This document shows positions 32,277 to 44,300 of a stretch of 64,000 nt of DNA, piece by piece. The position numbers and the translations under genes are program-made. Numbering within the stretch: position 1 is the first letter of the stretch; the number at the start of each line of letters is the position of its first letter. The DNA is from Amblyomma americanum (taxonomy: Eukaryota; Arthropoda; Arachnida; Ixodida; Ixodidae). The notes under the pieces were generated by a model. It was not told the DNA's origin. It ran no database searches and saw only the letters and a program-made list of their open reading frames with translations. Location: the NCBI RefSeq assembly GCF_052857255.1, contig NC_135497.1:549487531-549551530 (forward strand), read 5' to 3'.

Positions 32277-34200
32277 CGAGAAAAGAAACAAAACAGGCAC
32301 TGACTCGCAACTGAAGTTTATTGAAGTGAACAGAGAGTATACAGAAAAGCTACACGCCACAAACTACACAATTACACATAAGCTACATCACAACATAAGT
32401 AAAAGATTGCCCTTAACATTCCTCTCATTTAGACAGTCCAACCCGCTGCATGTTAACGCTATGGGCAGCACACTCACACATTCGTCACCGAGTCATAAGA
32501 TGTGTCTAGCCTCGATAATTTTCTGGTTAATCTGCTGTGAACGTAGTGCCAAAATGCGTGTTGCCGAAAGGAATGGCTAGCAGCCTTCACATCCCTTGTA
32601 ATATGCAGATACGTTACAACCCCTACCAATATCCAAATACCTCTCATGCTCCTGTAGTCTTACATTGATACACATTCCAGTTTCACCAACATAAACCCAA
32701 CCACATGATAATGGTATGCAATGCATGCAATGGTTGCAAGGCACATATATGTTGCCACGTTTCACTCGACACATGTGCTTTTCCCTAACGAAATTCACAA
32801 AATTATTAACAATTTTACAGATTGTAGACAACTTATTAGGGGCCGAACAAACCATTTTTACGTCATACCTTCTGGCCACAGTTTTCAAATTTTGCAACAA
32901 TCTATGTATGTACAGTAACACAGTCAGTCTTTTGGCATCTCACTGGCCCCAGCCTGATCATGCCAGTCCCTGCGAAGGGGTTTCAGCTTTTAACATGCTA
33001 AAGGGAAGAATGGCACAGCATCAAGTAACGAGGAAAGCAGGACAGCACACCCACGCACAAGTGCCAACCCTGGAGCAGATACAAAATCCAAGAGCGCGTG
33101 CTTGACATTCAGCGTTGACAGTCAAGGAAACGAGGAAACACGGATTTGAACGCTAAAGATTGAACGAGCCCGATCCTTGGCTGCCAACGCTGAATGTCAA
33201 GTACACGCTCTTAGATTCTGCATCCGCTCCAAGGATGGCACTTGTGCGTGGGTGTGCTCTCCTGTTGTCCTCGTTACTTGATGCTGCGCCATTCTTATCT
33301 TTAGCATGTCAGACCAACTTGCCCAATCTTATATGCTCAGCTTTAACAATTTATCGCACGCTTCTGCAATAGCATGGTTGGGAAATCATGCTTTCATTAG
33401 CCTTAAAATCTTCTCTTGGAAACCAGTTGTCACGCTGTAAAAGCATGGCTTAACCAATACCGAGCCTAGACTTGACGACGCAAGGCTATCTTTCACTAGC
33501 TTAGAATCGATCGACCAAAAGTCAAGTAGCTGCTTAACACTCCTGGGTGAATATCGCTAGCACACATGGCGTGTGCAGAACATCGAGGTAAGGTTCAGAA
33601 ACCGCAGCTCTTTTTGTTGGGACATTTTCTCCAAGGTAAACTTAAGACAAGGGCCTTGCTCCTTAAACAAGTTCCCAATATGTACAGGTGCCACACTATC
33701 ACAACCTTTGTAAAAGACCAGAAAATCATAGACGTAGCGAAAGATTTCCCCCAGCCCATGCAATTTCTTGGCAATCATTCCTTCCACCCTGCTTAAGAGA
33801 ATATTGCCTAGAACAGGGGCAACCTTCGAATCGATACATTTAGCAGACTTTTGAACATATGCCGCACTGCCATACTCCACAAACATGCTCTTCACTTCAA
33901 ATAAAAGGAGGCAAGTGCCAAAAAAGACTTATGTTACACACCCGTTCCTAAACACGAGCTCATCGTTGTGCTCCGATATACACATTCATGAGCTTTTCAC
34001 AAGATCTTCATACGGGATAGAATAAAATAGTTCTACATCGACCCTAATCACAAGACAATCCGCTGGATTGCCATTCTTAACATACTCAACCACACTGCGA
34101 ATTGAGTACAAGAAATGGATCTTCAAGATGCGAAGTAGACAGATGCTTTTGCAAATAACCAGAGATAATTTTGCATGAATCCTTTTCTGAAATTTATCTG
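32277..34200 (-). pseudogene. Second Penelope-like family, minus copy
   Basis: Minus frames show the motif A region DCLVIRVDVELFYSIPYEDL (near 34040), the palm motif as YVYDFL near 33730 (the YVDD Asp is replaced by Tyr), the downstream block ELRFLNLTSMF, and a GIY-YIG end with CGWVYVGETGMCINVRLQEH near 32690. The 3' tail near 32277-32330 mirrors 35410-35480. Many frameshifts. It is interrupted by a 342-bp insert at 32996-33337. Confidence 0.78.
32996..33337. mobile_element. 342-bp foldback insert
   Basis: Arms 32996-33117 and 33185-33306 are inverted repeats (tips TGCTAAAG...CTTTAGCA) with a 67-bp spacer. The insert sits between near-identical 11-12-bp copies of CAGCTTTAACA (32984-32995 and 33338-33348). 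The plus-strand partner copy of this Penelope family (near 34765) has the uninterrupted target, which confirms an insertion. Confidence 0.75.
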
Positions 34201-34214
34201 AAGAGCATGTTATT

Positions 34215-35490
34215 GAATAGCATTTATTTGAAGAGCATGTTTGTAGAGTAGCGCAGTGCGGTATGTGTTCTAAAGTCTCGAATATGTAGTGGTTCAAAGG
34301 TTGACCTTGTGCTAAGCAATATTTTCTTGAGTAGGGTGGATAGAATAATTGTCCAGAATGTGCATGGGCTGGGGGAAAAATCTTTTGCTATGTCGATGAT
34401 TTTCTGGTCTTTTATAAAGGTTGTGATAGTTCGGGACCTGTACATCTTCTCAAGTTGTTTAAGGAGCAAGGCCTTTATCTCAGGTTTACCTTGGAGCAAA
34501 TGTCCCAAGAAAAAAAGCTGTGGTTTCTGGACCTTACCTTGATGTTCAGCACACTTCATGTGTGCTGGCGAGTGTTAAGCTGCTACCTGGCTACATGTCG
34601 ACCATTCCAAGCTAGTGAAAGATAGCATTGCACTTTCTAGCGCGGGCTCAGAATTGATGAAATTATGCTTTTACAGCATGACGACTAGTTTCCAAGAGCA
34701 GATTTTAAGGTTAACGAACGTAGGATTTCCAAACCTTGTTACTGCAAGAGCATAGGATAAATTGTTAAAAGCTGAGACAGTTTTGCGGTGACCGGCACAA
34801 TCAGGCTGGGGCCAGCCAGCGAGATGCCAAAAGACCAGTTGTGTTACCGTATGTACATACATTGTCGCACAAATTGAAAAATGTGGCCAGAAGGTATGAT
34901 GTAAAAGTGGCTTTCTCGGCCCCTAATACGTTGTCTAAAGCATGTAAAATTTTAAGAATAATTCTGTGAATGTGGCTCGAGAAAAGTACACGTGTAGAGT
35001 GAAATGTATATGCGCCTTGTAAAATGAATGTGGTATCAAATATTATTATCTTGTAGTCTGCTTTACGTAGGTGCAACTGGAAGGTGTATGAATGTAAGAC
35101 TACAGGAACACAAGAGGGTAGGGGCTTGGCTAGGTGGTTGGGGTAACTCTGCTGTACACTGCACGGGATGTGAAGTCTGCTACCCTTTCCTTTTGGCAAC
35201 ACGCACTTTGGCAGTAAATTCAGAGAGATTAAATGGGAGATTATCGAGGCTAGACACATCTTATGACTCCGTGATGAATGTGTGTTTTGTCTATCGTGTT
35301 AACACACAATGAGTTGGACTACCTCGATCAGGGAAATGTTGAGGGCGATTTTTGACTCATGTTGTCCTGCATGCTTATCTGTAACTACATGGTTTATGGT
35401 ATTGCTTGGCTTTTTATATATTCCCTGTTCACGCCAATAAACTTTAGTCGCGTGTCAGCACCTGTCTTGTCTCCTTTCTCATCCCTGTCT
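34215..35490 (+). pseudogene. Second Penelope-like family, plus copy
   Basis: Plus frames carry YVDDFLVFYKGCDS (near 34395; motif intact here), a WFLDLTLMF block near 34525, and the GIY-YIG end LLYVGATGRCMNVRLQEHKR near 35050-35120. The tail (35405-35480) has AATAAACTTTAG. It forms a head-to-head inverted pair with 32277-34200, centred near 34200. RT and endonuclease are separated by frameshifts. Confidence 0.78.
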
Positions 35491-38394
35491 TTCGCGCTGG
35501 TGGATTCACCGCAATGGCTCACCTCTGCAGAAATCCAAGGCATGACATTTTCCTCTTCACACTCGTGGTTCAGCGCATAATACGGCAAAGGCTTTTCAAT
35601 TCCAAGGAAAGTTCATGGCTCCATTGAACACTGCCTCCTGCTTACAAGACACAGAGCAGCGATCATTGTAGATTCTACCTGTGACACAAAGAGCAAAGTT
35701 TTAGTTTGAGTGGACTAAACTAGGAAAGCAGCACAATATATCTATAGCCAAATAACTGAACTGAAAGAAATAGAGGGTAGTGTAATAGTGAACACACTGA
35801 TATATTGCAAGTGAGATATATGCATAATATATTGCAATATCCAACACTGCTACCATTGCCTTAGCCAACTACTTCATAAATAACAATAAATGAAGTATCA
35901 CAAAAATACTGATAACGTACTATTAGTGTTAATAGTAGCAGTGCAGGTTCCATGAACCAAGAAGGGCCCAGTGCTGACTGTCGTTCCCACAGCAGCCTTG
36001 TGACCAATAGCCGTTGTAAAGGAAAGAGGAGGAATGACTGAAAAAGAAAGAGCCAGGGGGAAGGAAAATAGGTATAGAAGGGCTTAGGATATCATAGGAA
36101 AATAAGGTTGTTTAGACAGTGAGCACCAAATAAACATTACCACACAAGTAAAGACATACAAGACCAAACATATATATCATTGTGCAGAGTGGCAAACTTG
36201 ATGCCATTTAGCCCAAAATATGTTTTCAATAAAGTGATTATAATTATTAATAGAACAACTGACCGAGTGAAACCATAACAGGGATGAACAAGGAAGTTGT
36301 TAATATTCTGGCAGAAATTAAAAGAAGAAAATGGATCTGGCCAGGGCATACAATGCAGACAATGAATCACCAATGGTATCTTAGGGCAACAGAATGAATT
36401 TGATGGATTTTAATGGCACAAGGGCATCTGTGGCCAAAGAGTGCCTTAGCACAAGTTAATTTCGTCTACTCAAGGTGAAATCAGAGACCCATTTCCCAAG
36501 GATTTCATTCCAGATAAGCTGAGCACCACGCCAGGAAACAGCTTGTGCATTGTATCGCAACAAAATGAATTTCACCCTAAGGAAAATATAGCAGGAGATA
36601 GCTGATTATAAGCTCACTAGATAAGATTAGGTGATTTCTGATAGTGTGGCATGTAGCTGGTGCAAGACAGATAATTAAACTGGAAAAGGCCATTGTCCTG
36701 GGTGAATGTAAACTAAGCAATGAGAATAATGAAATTCGCTACACTAGAACTGTTAAGAGTCAGCTCAAGTTCCATGGCTCAAGATGATGCAAGTTTGCTC
36801 AGTGAAAAAAAATCATAAGTTCACCCAAGAATTGGTATCTTGGCGGTATCAGGCTGCAGGTGCAGATGAATTATCCTGCCTCAGAGAAGAGCTACATAGA
36901 GCACAAAACATTTTAGGCCATTCCTACACTAACAGTTGTTAATAACTGTTTTAAAACTGTTTTTCATTGCACAAACAATAATACCGAGTTTGTGTTGGTC
37001 ATGTGATTATGTTACTGAGGCTCTCCTAAAAATTCTAGCCAGAGCTAAAATACAAGCTGTCTCAACTAAGTTTTTATATCAACAATGAGAACATAAACAC
37101 ATGCAGATTATTCAAGTAGAAGTTTTATTCTTCATGACGTGCCCTACAAATTTTAAATTATACTGAAAAGTAATAGAGTGGAGTGCTTGTGCCAAAAATA
37201 CTAAACCTCAACAACAAAGAGAACACAAGATAAAGGCAACAACATATTGCCCAAAATTTAAATGTTTGACAGAACAAATATGAAAAGAAAACCTCTCCAC
37301 AACTGGAACAAAACAGCGTGATACCGAGCACACATTTGAAAATTGTTTCATCCAAATCCCCAGTCTGGTGCTTCAGCACTCTTCAGCCAGCATGTCATGA
37401 AATGTACCATAGTTCTGGTAGCTGTAAAGAGTATACAGCTGATCCGGCATTTTGATATGTGAACAGTAACCCTCAATGACCACCAGGCTGAATACTTTCA
37501 AGAGGCTGTTCTAGTAACAAGACTGCAGTGAAACACTTAGCAAGTTATGCTGGCGTAATAATGCAAACCGTTAATCTGAGAGTTCGCTGCCACGCAACTC
37601 TGTAGTAGCTCCTAAAGTGTTGCAATGAAATGAAAAAAAGGACTGCCTATTATATTAGCAAAAGTCAAGAGGCTGCAATGCAAGGCCACGAAAGAAGTGC
37701 TGCAATACAGCAATAGCGATACAATGTACACTTTAAGCAACACAATGAAACATGATCTTTAATCCTTAGTTATCAGAATTTAAATATTTGTTTTCCTTGC
37801 TCTCTTGCAAAATTAAGTTTAGATCGTGAAAGCGCTCAAAAAGACAAGGATACAGAAAGAGATGTCCACACAGTGCGCTTACTTCCAGTGTCGTTTTGAG
37901 CACATCCACTATCTAAACATGGTAACCCAACTAGTCTAAACGCTGTCGTTATTCCATTATGCCTTTCACAAAGTGGGAGCCCCTTTCCCCATACAAGGTG
38001 CACCATAACTAAACCAACACTTTTTTCATGATATGCTTTCTCTGAGAATAAACACTCTTTGAAGATTTTGCAATAGTACTTGTCTTTTCGATTCTACGAA
38101 TGTATCATGCAAGTGTTCAATGAAATGACCATCTGCCTATCTTGATCATTGCTCAAAATCAGAGTATAATGCACCATGAAGGGTAGGCTCTGCTTGATTT
38201 TTATGTTTTCCTAATGAAGCATGTACGTGCAACCCTTGTGCTGGCTTGTATGCAGCAGGTTTGTCTAGCTAGGCGAACGGTGGTTTTGCTATAAAGATGA
38301 AATGGTACTTTGGAAGTGAATGGCTTTCTAAAATGCATTTAACATACATACCGGGGCTTTAACAGCACCTGGTGTAAGCAACATCAGTGGGGGA
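35491..38394. other. AT-rich, no gene seen
   Basis: Interior of the 17.2-kb element. Only short chance ORFs; no domain, tRNA or clear repeat recognised. Confidence 0.4.
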
Positions 38395-38510
38395 CCGCAG
38401 GAGTGGCCTAGTGGTCCGAGCAACTGCCTCGCCAGCGGGAGGTGCGGATTTCGATCCCCAGTGCCACCGGGTAACCAGCGGTGATACAATGGGCCGTTTC
38501 AATGGCCAGT
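38395..38510 (+). mobile_element. tRNA-derived SINE head, third family
   Basis: Box A-like TGGCCTAGTGG and box B-like GGATTTCGATCCC are spaced as in a tRNA (about 38404 and 38447), followed by CAGTGCCACCGGGTAACC. It differs from the Ruka-like and 20.2-kb families. No clear tail boundary. Confidence 0.6.
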
Positions 38511-39635
38511 TTAAAACTTGAAATAACCATGCTGCAATATATACAAAAAAAAAATGATTTGTGTGCTCTCTCTGACATGACATAGTTAATCATATCATAG
38601 TGTTGGTAGTACACAAAATGCATGTGTGGAACATATACATGCACTGTTTTTGTTCACATCTTACCTGCTATGCGCTGTTATGGCATGTTATGTGCTGGGA
38701 AGCAACAGTTAGTGAGCAATGCTGTGTTGCAGCCTTTCTTCTGGTGGAAGTTGAATCATGTGAGGTGCAGCTGAAAGAAATTGTTTCATACATAAGTATA
38801 TTTCATGTAACACAACAAAAAGTGCACAGCCCCACCATGAGTTGTGGTTTAAACTAACAGCGAGCTTTTTACTACTCTATTTAACATATGATGCAAGTCA
38901 GTGATGCTGGAGGCACAAAACTAAATACTGTGTGGTAACAAGAGCTAATATGGACAATCATGCCTTTAAGAGATATTGTCAATATATATTTTCCTGAATG
39001 AACTAAAGTTATCCTTAGAAGCACTCAGAGGAAGATAATTTTGCTAAATGCCTTTTGCCAGAATAGGTCTTTTATGAACCAGTTGCAAATGAAAAGAATA
39101 ACTTTAAGACCATGCTATGCATGCTCTAATGCCAAAGTAGTTGCATACAAGCAGTATACTAGGCCCCTAGTTTTATGGTGGGCCTGTACTGCACAATTTT
39201 CATGCAAGGTAGTGGAAAGTATGTGCCATAAAACAGACCTCTGCTTGCTGAAACTGGCAAATAAGTACTGGGTTTTTAAGGCAGGAAAGAAGTTACATAG
39301 TTCCTTCTGCAGGTTTTGAACTTCAGGTTAGTTATTTGAAAAATATCAATCCCTGAACTGCAATGATTGAAGTTTTTAGCAAATAACATTTCCATTGTAA
39401 CAGTGGAAACGCTCTTTTATTTGAGGAACGACTTTTCAAAAGCCTGCGTTTCATGGTGGCTGTCAAGTAGCCCTGATGAAGAGAAACCAGTCACGACACA
39501 CAACCAAGCCCCCGTAGCACATTTTCAACTATACCCTCATGATATAGCTTTAAAGTAAGTGTTAAGCAATACAAATACAAATCCCTTGATTTCCTTCATG
39601 ATTTATCACTGGTGTATACATACAAAGATAACCGT
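38511..39635. other. AT-rich, no gene seen
   Basis: Short ORFs only; nothing recognisable. Confidence 0.35.
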
Positions 39636-39639
39636 ACAA

Positions 39640-40705
39640 GATGTGGAGTGCATGGTACAGAGAGAGTAGGCAGATGGTTTCTTGACACTCAAAAAGTGAA
39701 CAAGGGAAGGAAAAATCTCAGGGTGCTTGCCGTTTCGACAAGACAACTTGTTTTCGTCTGGGGTCAACATATACAGAGGAAACTTAGAATCAAGTACAGG
39801 GTTGTCCACTCTTAGTGCGAACACGCGAGCACATGGCTGTGCTCTTTGGGCCACTGTGTCTGACATTGCCACACATCGAAGTGTAACATGACACGAAGCA
39901 CCACATCCAGGTGCATCTCCTCTTGCGCCATTTTGCAGCGATGAGTGGCTGCGCCGCACACAGTGGACCTCTAAAGAGTGCGGCCATGCGCTCACATGTT
40001 TGCACTAAATGTGGCCAGCTCTGTACATTCCGGAATTGGCATAATTATTTGAAAAGGCCTTGCACAAGGTCAGAGGTTTCCCAACCCATAATTTCCCCCT
40101 CCTTTCCTGCTTTCTTTAATTTATCGTTATACTTTAACCTTACGCCCTGCACCTCCTGACATCACTTCTCGGATCCTTGGCTGCCATACTCCTCCCCCTT
40201 CTTTTTGCCTTTTCTCCGAACCTGCCCTCATTTTCTCTTTTCCCTTCAAATTATTTTGCCCCCCCCCCTGGTATTTTATTCTGCCATGCTGCTTAATTCC
40301 TTTATCCTAGTTTTTCAGGAAAAGGCAGCCAGCCATACCAAGCCACCTGTTGCGGCTGGACATAAAGCCATTCAAGCCCACTATCCACACTCCATTCCCC
40401 GAGATTCGTTTCTACTGAATTGGGCTTTCTTGTTTTCACAGTTTTGCAGGTCAACCGGTTAATCTTCTTTAGCAGCTATCATGCCTGGTCAAGGTTCAGG
40501 CTCCCCATCGTAACGCCCTTCCCATATCGCACCCTCGTCCCACACAACAGGCCTTTCGCCTCGAAGTGAAAACCTTATTTAAACCCCACCAATGATGAAC
40601 ACTTTGCCAGACAAAGACAAGTCCTCTTGTCGAAACGTCGGCAAGCACCCTGAGGCTTTTCCCTTCCTTATTCAGTTTGTGAGATACCAGGGACAGGTGT
40701 TCAAG
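39640..40705. repeat. Inverted pair of an unclassified retroelement end
   Basis: 39640-39765 (minus) and 40595-40705 (plus) share a unit with CTTGTCGAAACG...GCAAGCACCCTGAG. A second pair, 39800-39880 and 39950-40020, is inverted about the same centre near 39915. The CGAAACGTC word also occurs in the 3' tail of the Penelope copies here, so a third decayed Penelope inverted pair is possible (inference). Confidence 0.5.
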
Positions 40706-40722
40706 CAGCCATACCACACTAA

Positions 40723-41379
40723 TACCCCTGTCACACGGGCACCGCAAAGGCCTTTGAGAATCATATCCAAAGGCGTAAGGAGTGCAGCTACCCGGTACAA
40801 ACGTTGCGCCTTTGTCGCTAAGGGCCTTGGAGGCGAAGGCGCTCAACCGAGACCTTCGGAGCCCGAAGACGCGGCATTCGAGAAGCTGTGATCGCAGTAC
40901 CATCCAAAGTCAAAAAGTAAAAGCAATAAAAAAAAATAGATAAGCTAATAATGTTTGAAAACATTTTTTCAAATACGAAAGGTGTGTCTGGCTTTGGTTT
41001 TTGTAAGGGTGTTTATGTTTTATGTTCAAATTTAAAGACAGTGAAAGTGTTGCGGCAACACCAAGCGCCCATGGTGGCCAAGGCAATACACGTACAAAAC
41101 CAGCTCCTGCTGATGAGAGTAGCTGTTGCAGTACTTTTAAGGAAGCAATCATAATAAAAAAAATTTTCAAAGCTCAACGAATGAACAGAATACACCACTT
41201 TAATTTTAGAACACTCACTTCAGCCACCTCGAGTATAGCAGCGGGTGCTAAGCCTGAACGACTTTCACCTTTGGGCTGCACCGTGTAGCTGCATCGCTGC
41301 TCCTTTAAGCTTTCGCTCCTTTGGTGAAAAATGGTGCCTTTGCTGAAAGGCCTTCGAGGAATGCCATGTGACAGGGGTA
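40723..41379. mobile_element. 657-bp Harbinger-type MITE
   Basis: The ends TACCCCTGTCACA (left) and its reverse complement (right) are flanked by TAA at 40720-40722 and 41380-41382, a TWA duplication. The TACC...CACGGGCA style of the left end resembles the 10.6-kb Harbinger at 9493. No transposase lies inside. Inner sequences carry repeated CCTTTG/CCTTGGAGG words. Non-autonomous; would depend on a transposase of this superfamily. Confidence 0.8.
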
Positions 41380-44300
41380 TAAAGCACATTTTTTACTGAC
41401 ACGAAAGACTCAGTGCCTTTAGTTCTGACAACATTCTGAATCATGCTTTGGTGGCTTAGCATATCAAAATACTGGACATGACAAAATCTGCTAATTAGTG
41501 AGGGCTATTATTTGCTATAGGTAAAATTATAACATTCTCCTAAAATAATGAAAAGAAACCACCAGCACTGACATCAATGTACAATTTGGCTGTAACATAC
41601 TAACATGACAATATAGTTACACGTAAATTTCCTTTTCGCACTTCAAAACTGGATGCATTATTTCTAGAAAGTGCGAGAACAGAAGCTCATACATAGTGCC
41701 AAAGAACAGAGTGCATAATAGTACCACTTATGAGGTGTTATCGGCAACTGCAATGAGCAAGGCTATGTTAATGGCAATCCAGAGTTATTATGTGTCTTAC
41801 GAGCGCATGCACTTGGGAGCTGATAGCAGCTATGGACGCAGCTTTCCATCGCAGTTTTGAGTCTGTCGAGATAACACATGGGGTAAGGTATTCCCTGTTT
41901 TGCTGCCGAAGGCAAACCCGTCAGCGAGTGGAGTTGCCTTGCTATTCACTGTCAATATCTACTGCTCAAAGTAAAGGAAACTAGGGCATAAAACATACAG
42001 CATTTCAAATTATGCTTTGGCCAAATGCAGTGAGAATGAAATAGACTGGAGACTGTCTTATGACGTTTGCACTCTTTACTTTGCACCAGAGGAAAATAAA
42101 TTTGTGTACAGTTGACCTACTGCTTGCCACAGTCCTAGAAGAAATGAATCCAGGTCTCAGAAATTCTACCGAGAGAATACTGATGCTGCATGTGCATTTC
42201 TCTGAACTGTTCTGAAATATGAAGAAGTTACCATTTTTTTTTACTACCTGATTACATACTGTAATCTTTGCAAGGAATATGAGGTTAACGGACTGGGAAA
42301 AAATGTCAGGAATGGTACCTTTGGTACTGGGCACTTGGACAAACAAATGACCCACTGGGCGTCCCCAGGAGCTCTGCTACCAGGCACCCCTAGCAACAGT
42401 AGTCAATTTTCCAGATCCAAAGGAGCCATGCGAATGATTGCCGAAAAGTCAAGTTTAAGGACAGCAGATGCATGAACACAAAACAGTTTTCCAACTTTGT
42501 TTCAGTGTGATAAATGGTTTCAAATCTCTAGACTATATCTGGTAGTATACAAATTATCAGAACACCATCTCCCGCTCAGAATCATCTCAAAACACATTCT
42601 ACACGCAGTACCAACATGGACAGTTCGTGCTTAATTGAATCCAAAAGTTTACGCTGATCGACCAATATTACTCTAAATAGAGACAGAAAGCGCATGCATG
42701 TTGTACTGATGTTACCGTGAACATAACATGCGACGAGACGCAGGGTTACAATACAAACAAAAAACTGCTTTCAAAATTTGAGAACAAAAGGCTCACCTTC
42801 TCACAAGTTCGCCAAACCGGAGACGTTGCCGAGTGGCTGCCTCCAAAGTCACTCGCAATGCACAGAAACAAAAAAAATGCAGAGCCGCTGACTTTCCTTG
42901 AGCAATTCCAGTCGATTGAACTTCCAACTGTTCGCACCGACTACCTCTGCAAGCATGTCTGAAAGTTAGCGGCGCAGCCACGCCATTTGCAATTTACGGA
43001 GCTTCACGGGAAATTCATAGCGCTATTCGCGTATTCGCGCTCAAGCTCACGTCGCTGATGTCGCAAAGGCGCACAACGGCAAAAACAGATAAGATGTATT
43101 TAATTTTACGGTAGCTTTTTTAGCTGACAACCTGAATCGTTTGATATATTGTTTTTTTCTTTTCGTTGCATGAACGTTATTACCACCAGCGGCAGCGCAG
43201 CTTGGCCATTGATAGCCATCGCGAAGTCGAAGCGCTAGCCGAGCCCGCAGTCGGAAACATGTGCGCAGTTAGCGCAGTGTGGAGTTGAATGAACAGGCGC
43301 TATGGAATGGGTTTTTGTTCTTCCGTGTTCGTTGCGTGCGTCCTGCGCGTTGTGTGTCTTTAGTATGTGTGTGTGTATGTGTGTGGCCGGAACGCTGCAT
43401 TGGAGTGTACATACAACAGCTCGCTGTCCCGTGCGGCATCGGTGCGTAGTAAAACGATCATGCAGAATGTGCGTTACAATGCCAGTGGCCCTGCACGAAA
43501 GAGGAGACTTGGAGCAGACGGAAAAGCTGCTCTCCCTCGTGGGACTGCAAGAATCTGGCGAGTAACAGTCGACGCGCGTTTCGGTGGATGATTCCGTTTA
43601 CCACGCCAAAAAATTCAGCACTGGCCAAAAGCAATGATGAACTGCTGCTGCATCGTCACCTGTGTGATGTTTGTGACAAGCTTGTTGGATGTGAACGTGG
43701 CCATGAATGGTATTCGCCGAGCAGTGGCCCTCAGGGCGTGGCGCCAGTGGATACCTGAAGACGATTACTGTTTGCCCGTGGCCTGGCGCCTCGCATTCAA
43801 CCGAATGCTTTGGCGTTAATTATTTATATCTGAATTTCACACGTAGTTGGACTCGCAAATATTACAGCGTACAAACGTACCGTCGGAAGAGCACCCTTTT
43901 TCATTTTTTTAGGGAGGGGGTGGGGGAATTACCGTCTGCTCAAATTTAATGTCACTAATATTTTGAGCTTATTTTCTAAACAGGTGCCGTGGTGGCAGTG
44001 TAAGCAATGCATTTACTGGGCAGAAGTTTATTTTATGTTGTGTTGGCACAAGGTTAATGATTGTCATTGTACTGTGGTGCCATGTTCAAACAAAACACAT
44101 AATTGTACACTCTCTTTGAAGAATGTCTAATGAGGTAATAAATTACTGAGCAGCGACTATGCACTGTGGTAAATGCGACGAACGTTACTGAATTACTTCA
44201 CACTTGTCATGTTCTGTTGTCGTTAGTGATTACGTATGCCTTGGTGTCTGCTGCTTTCCAGTGTAGGGGTCGAGAGGCATGTCGAGCTCCACTTAGCAGC

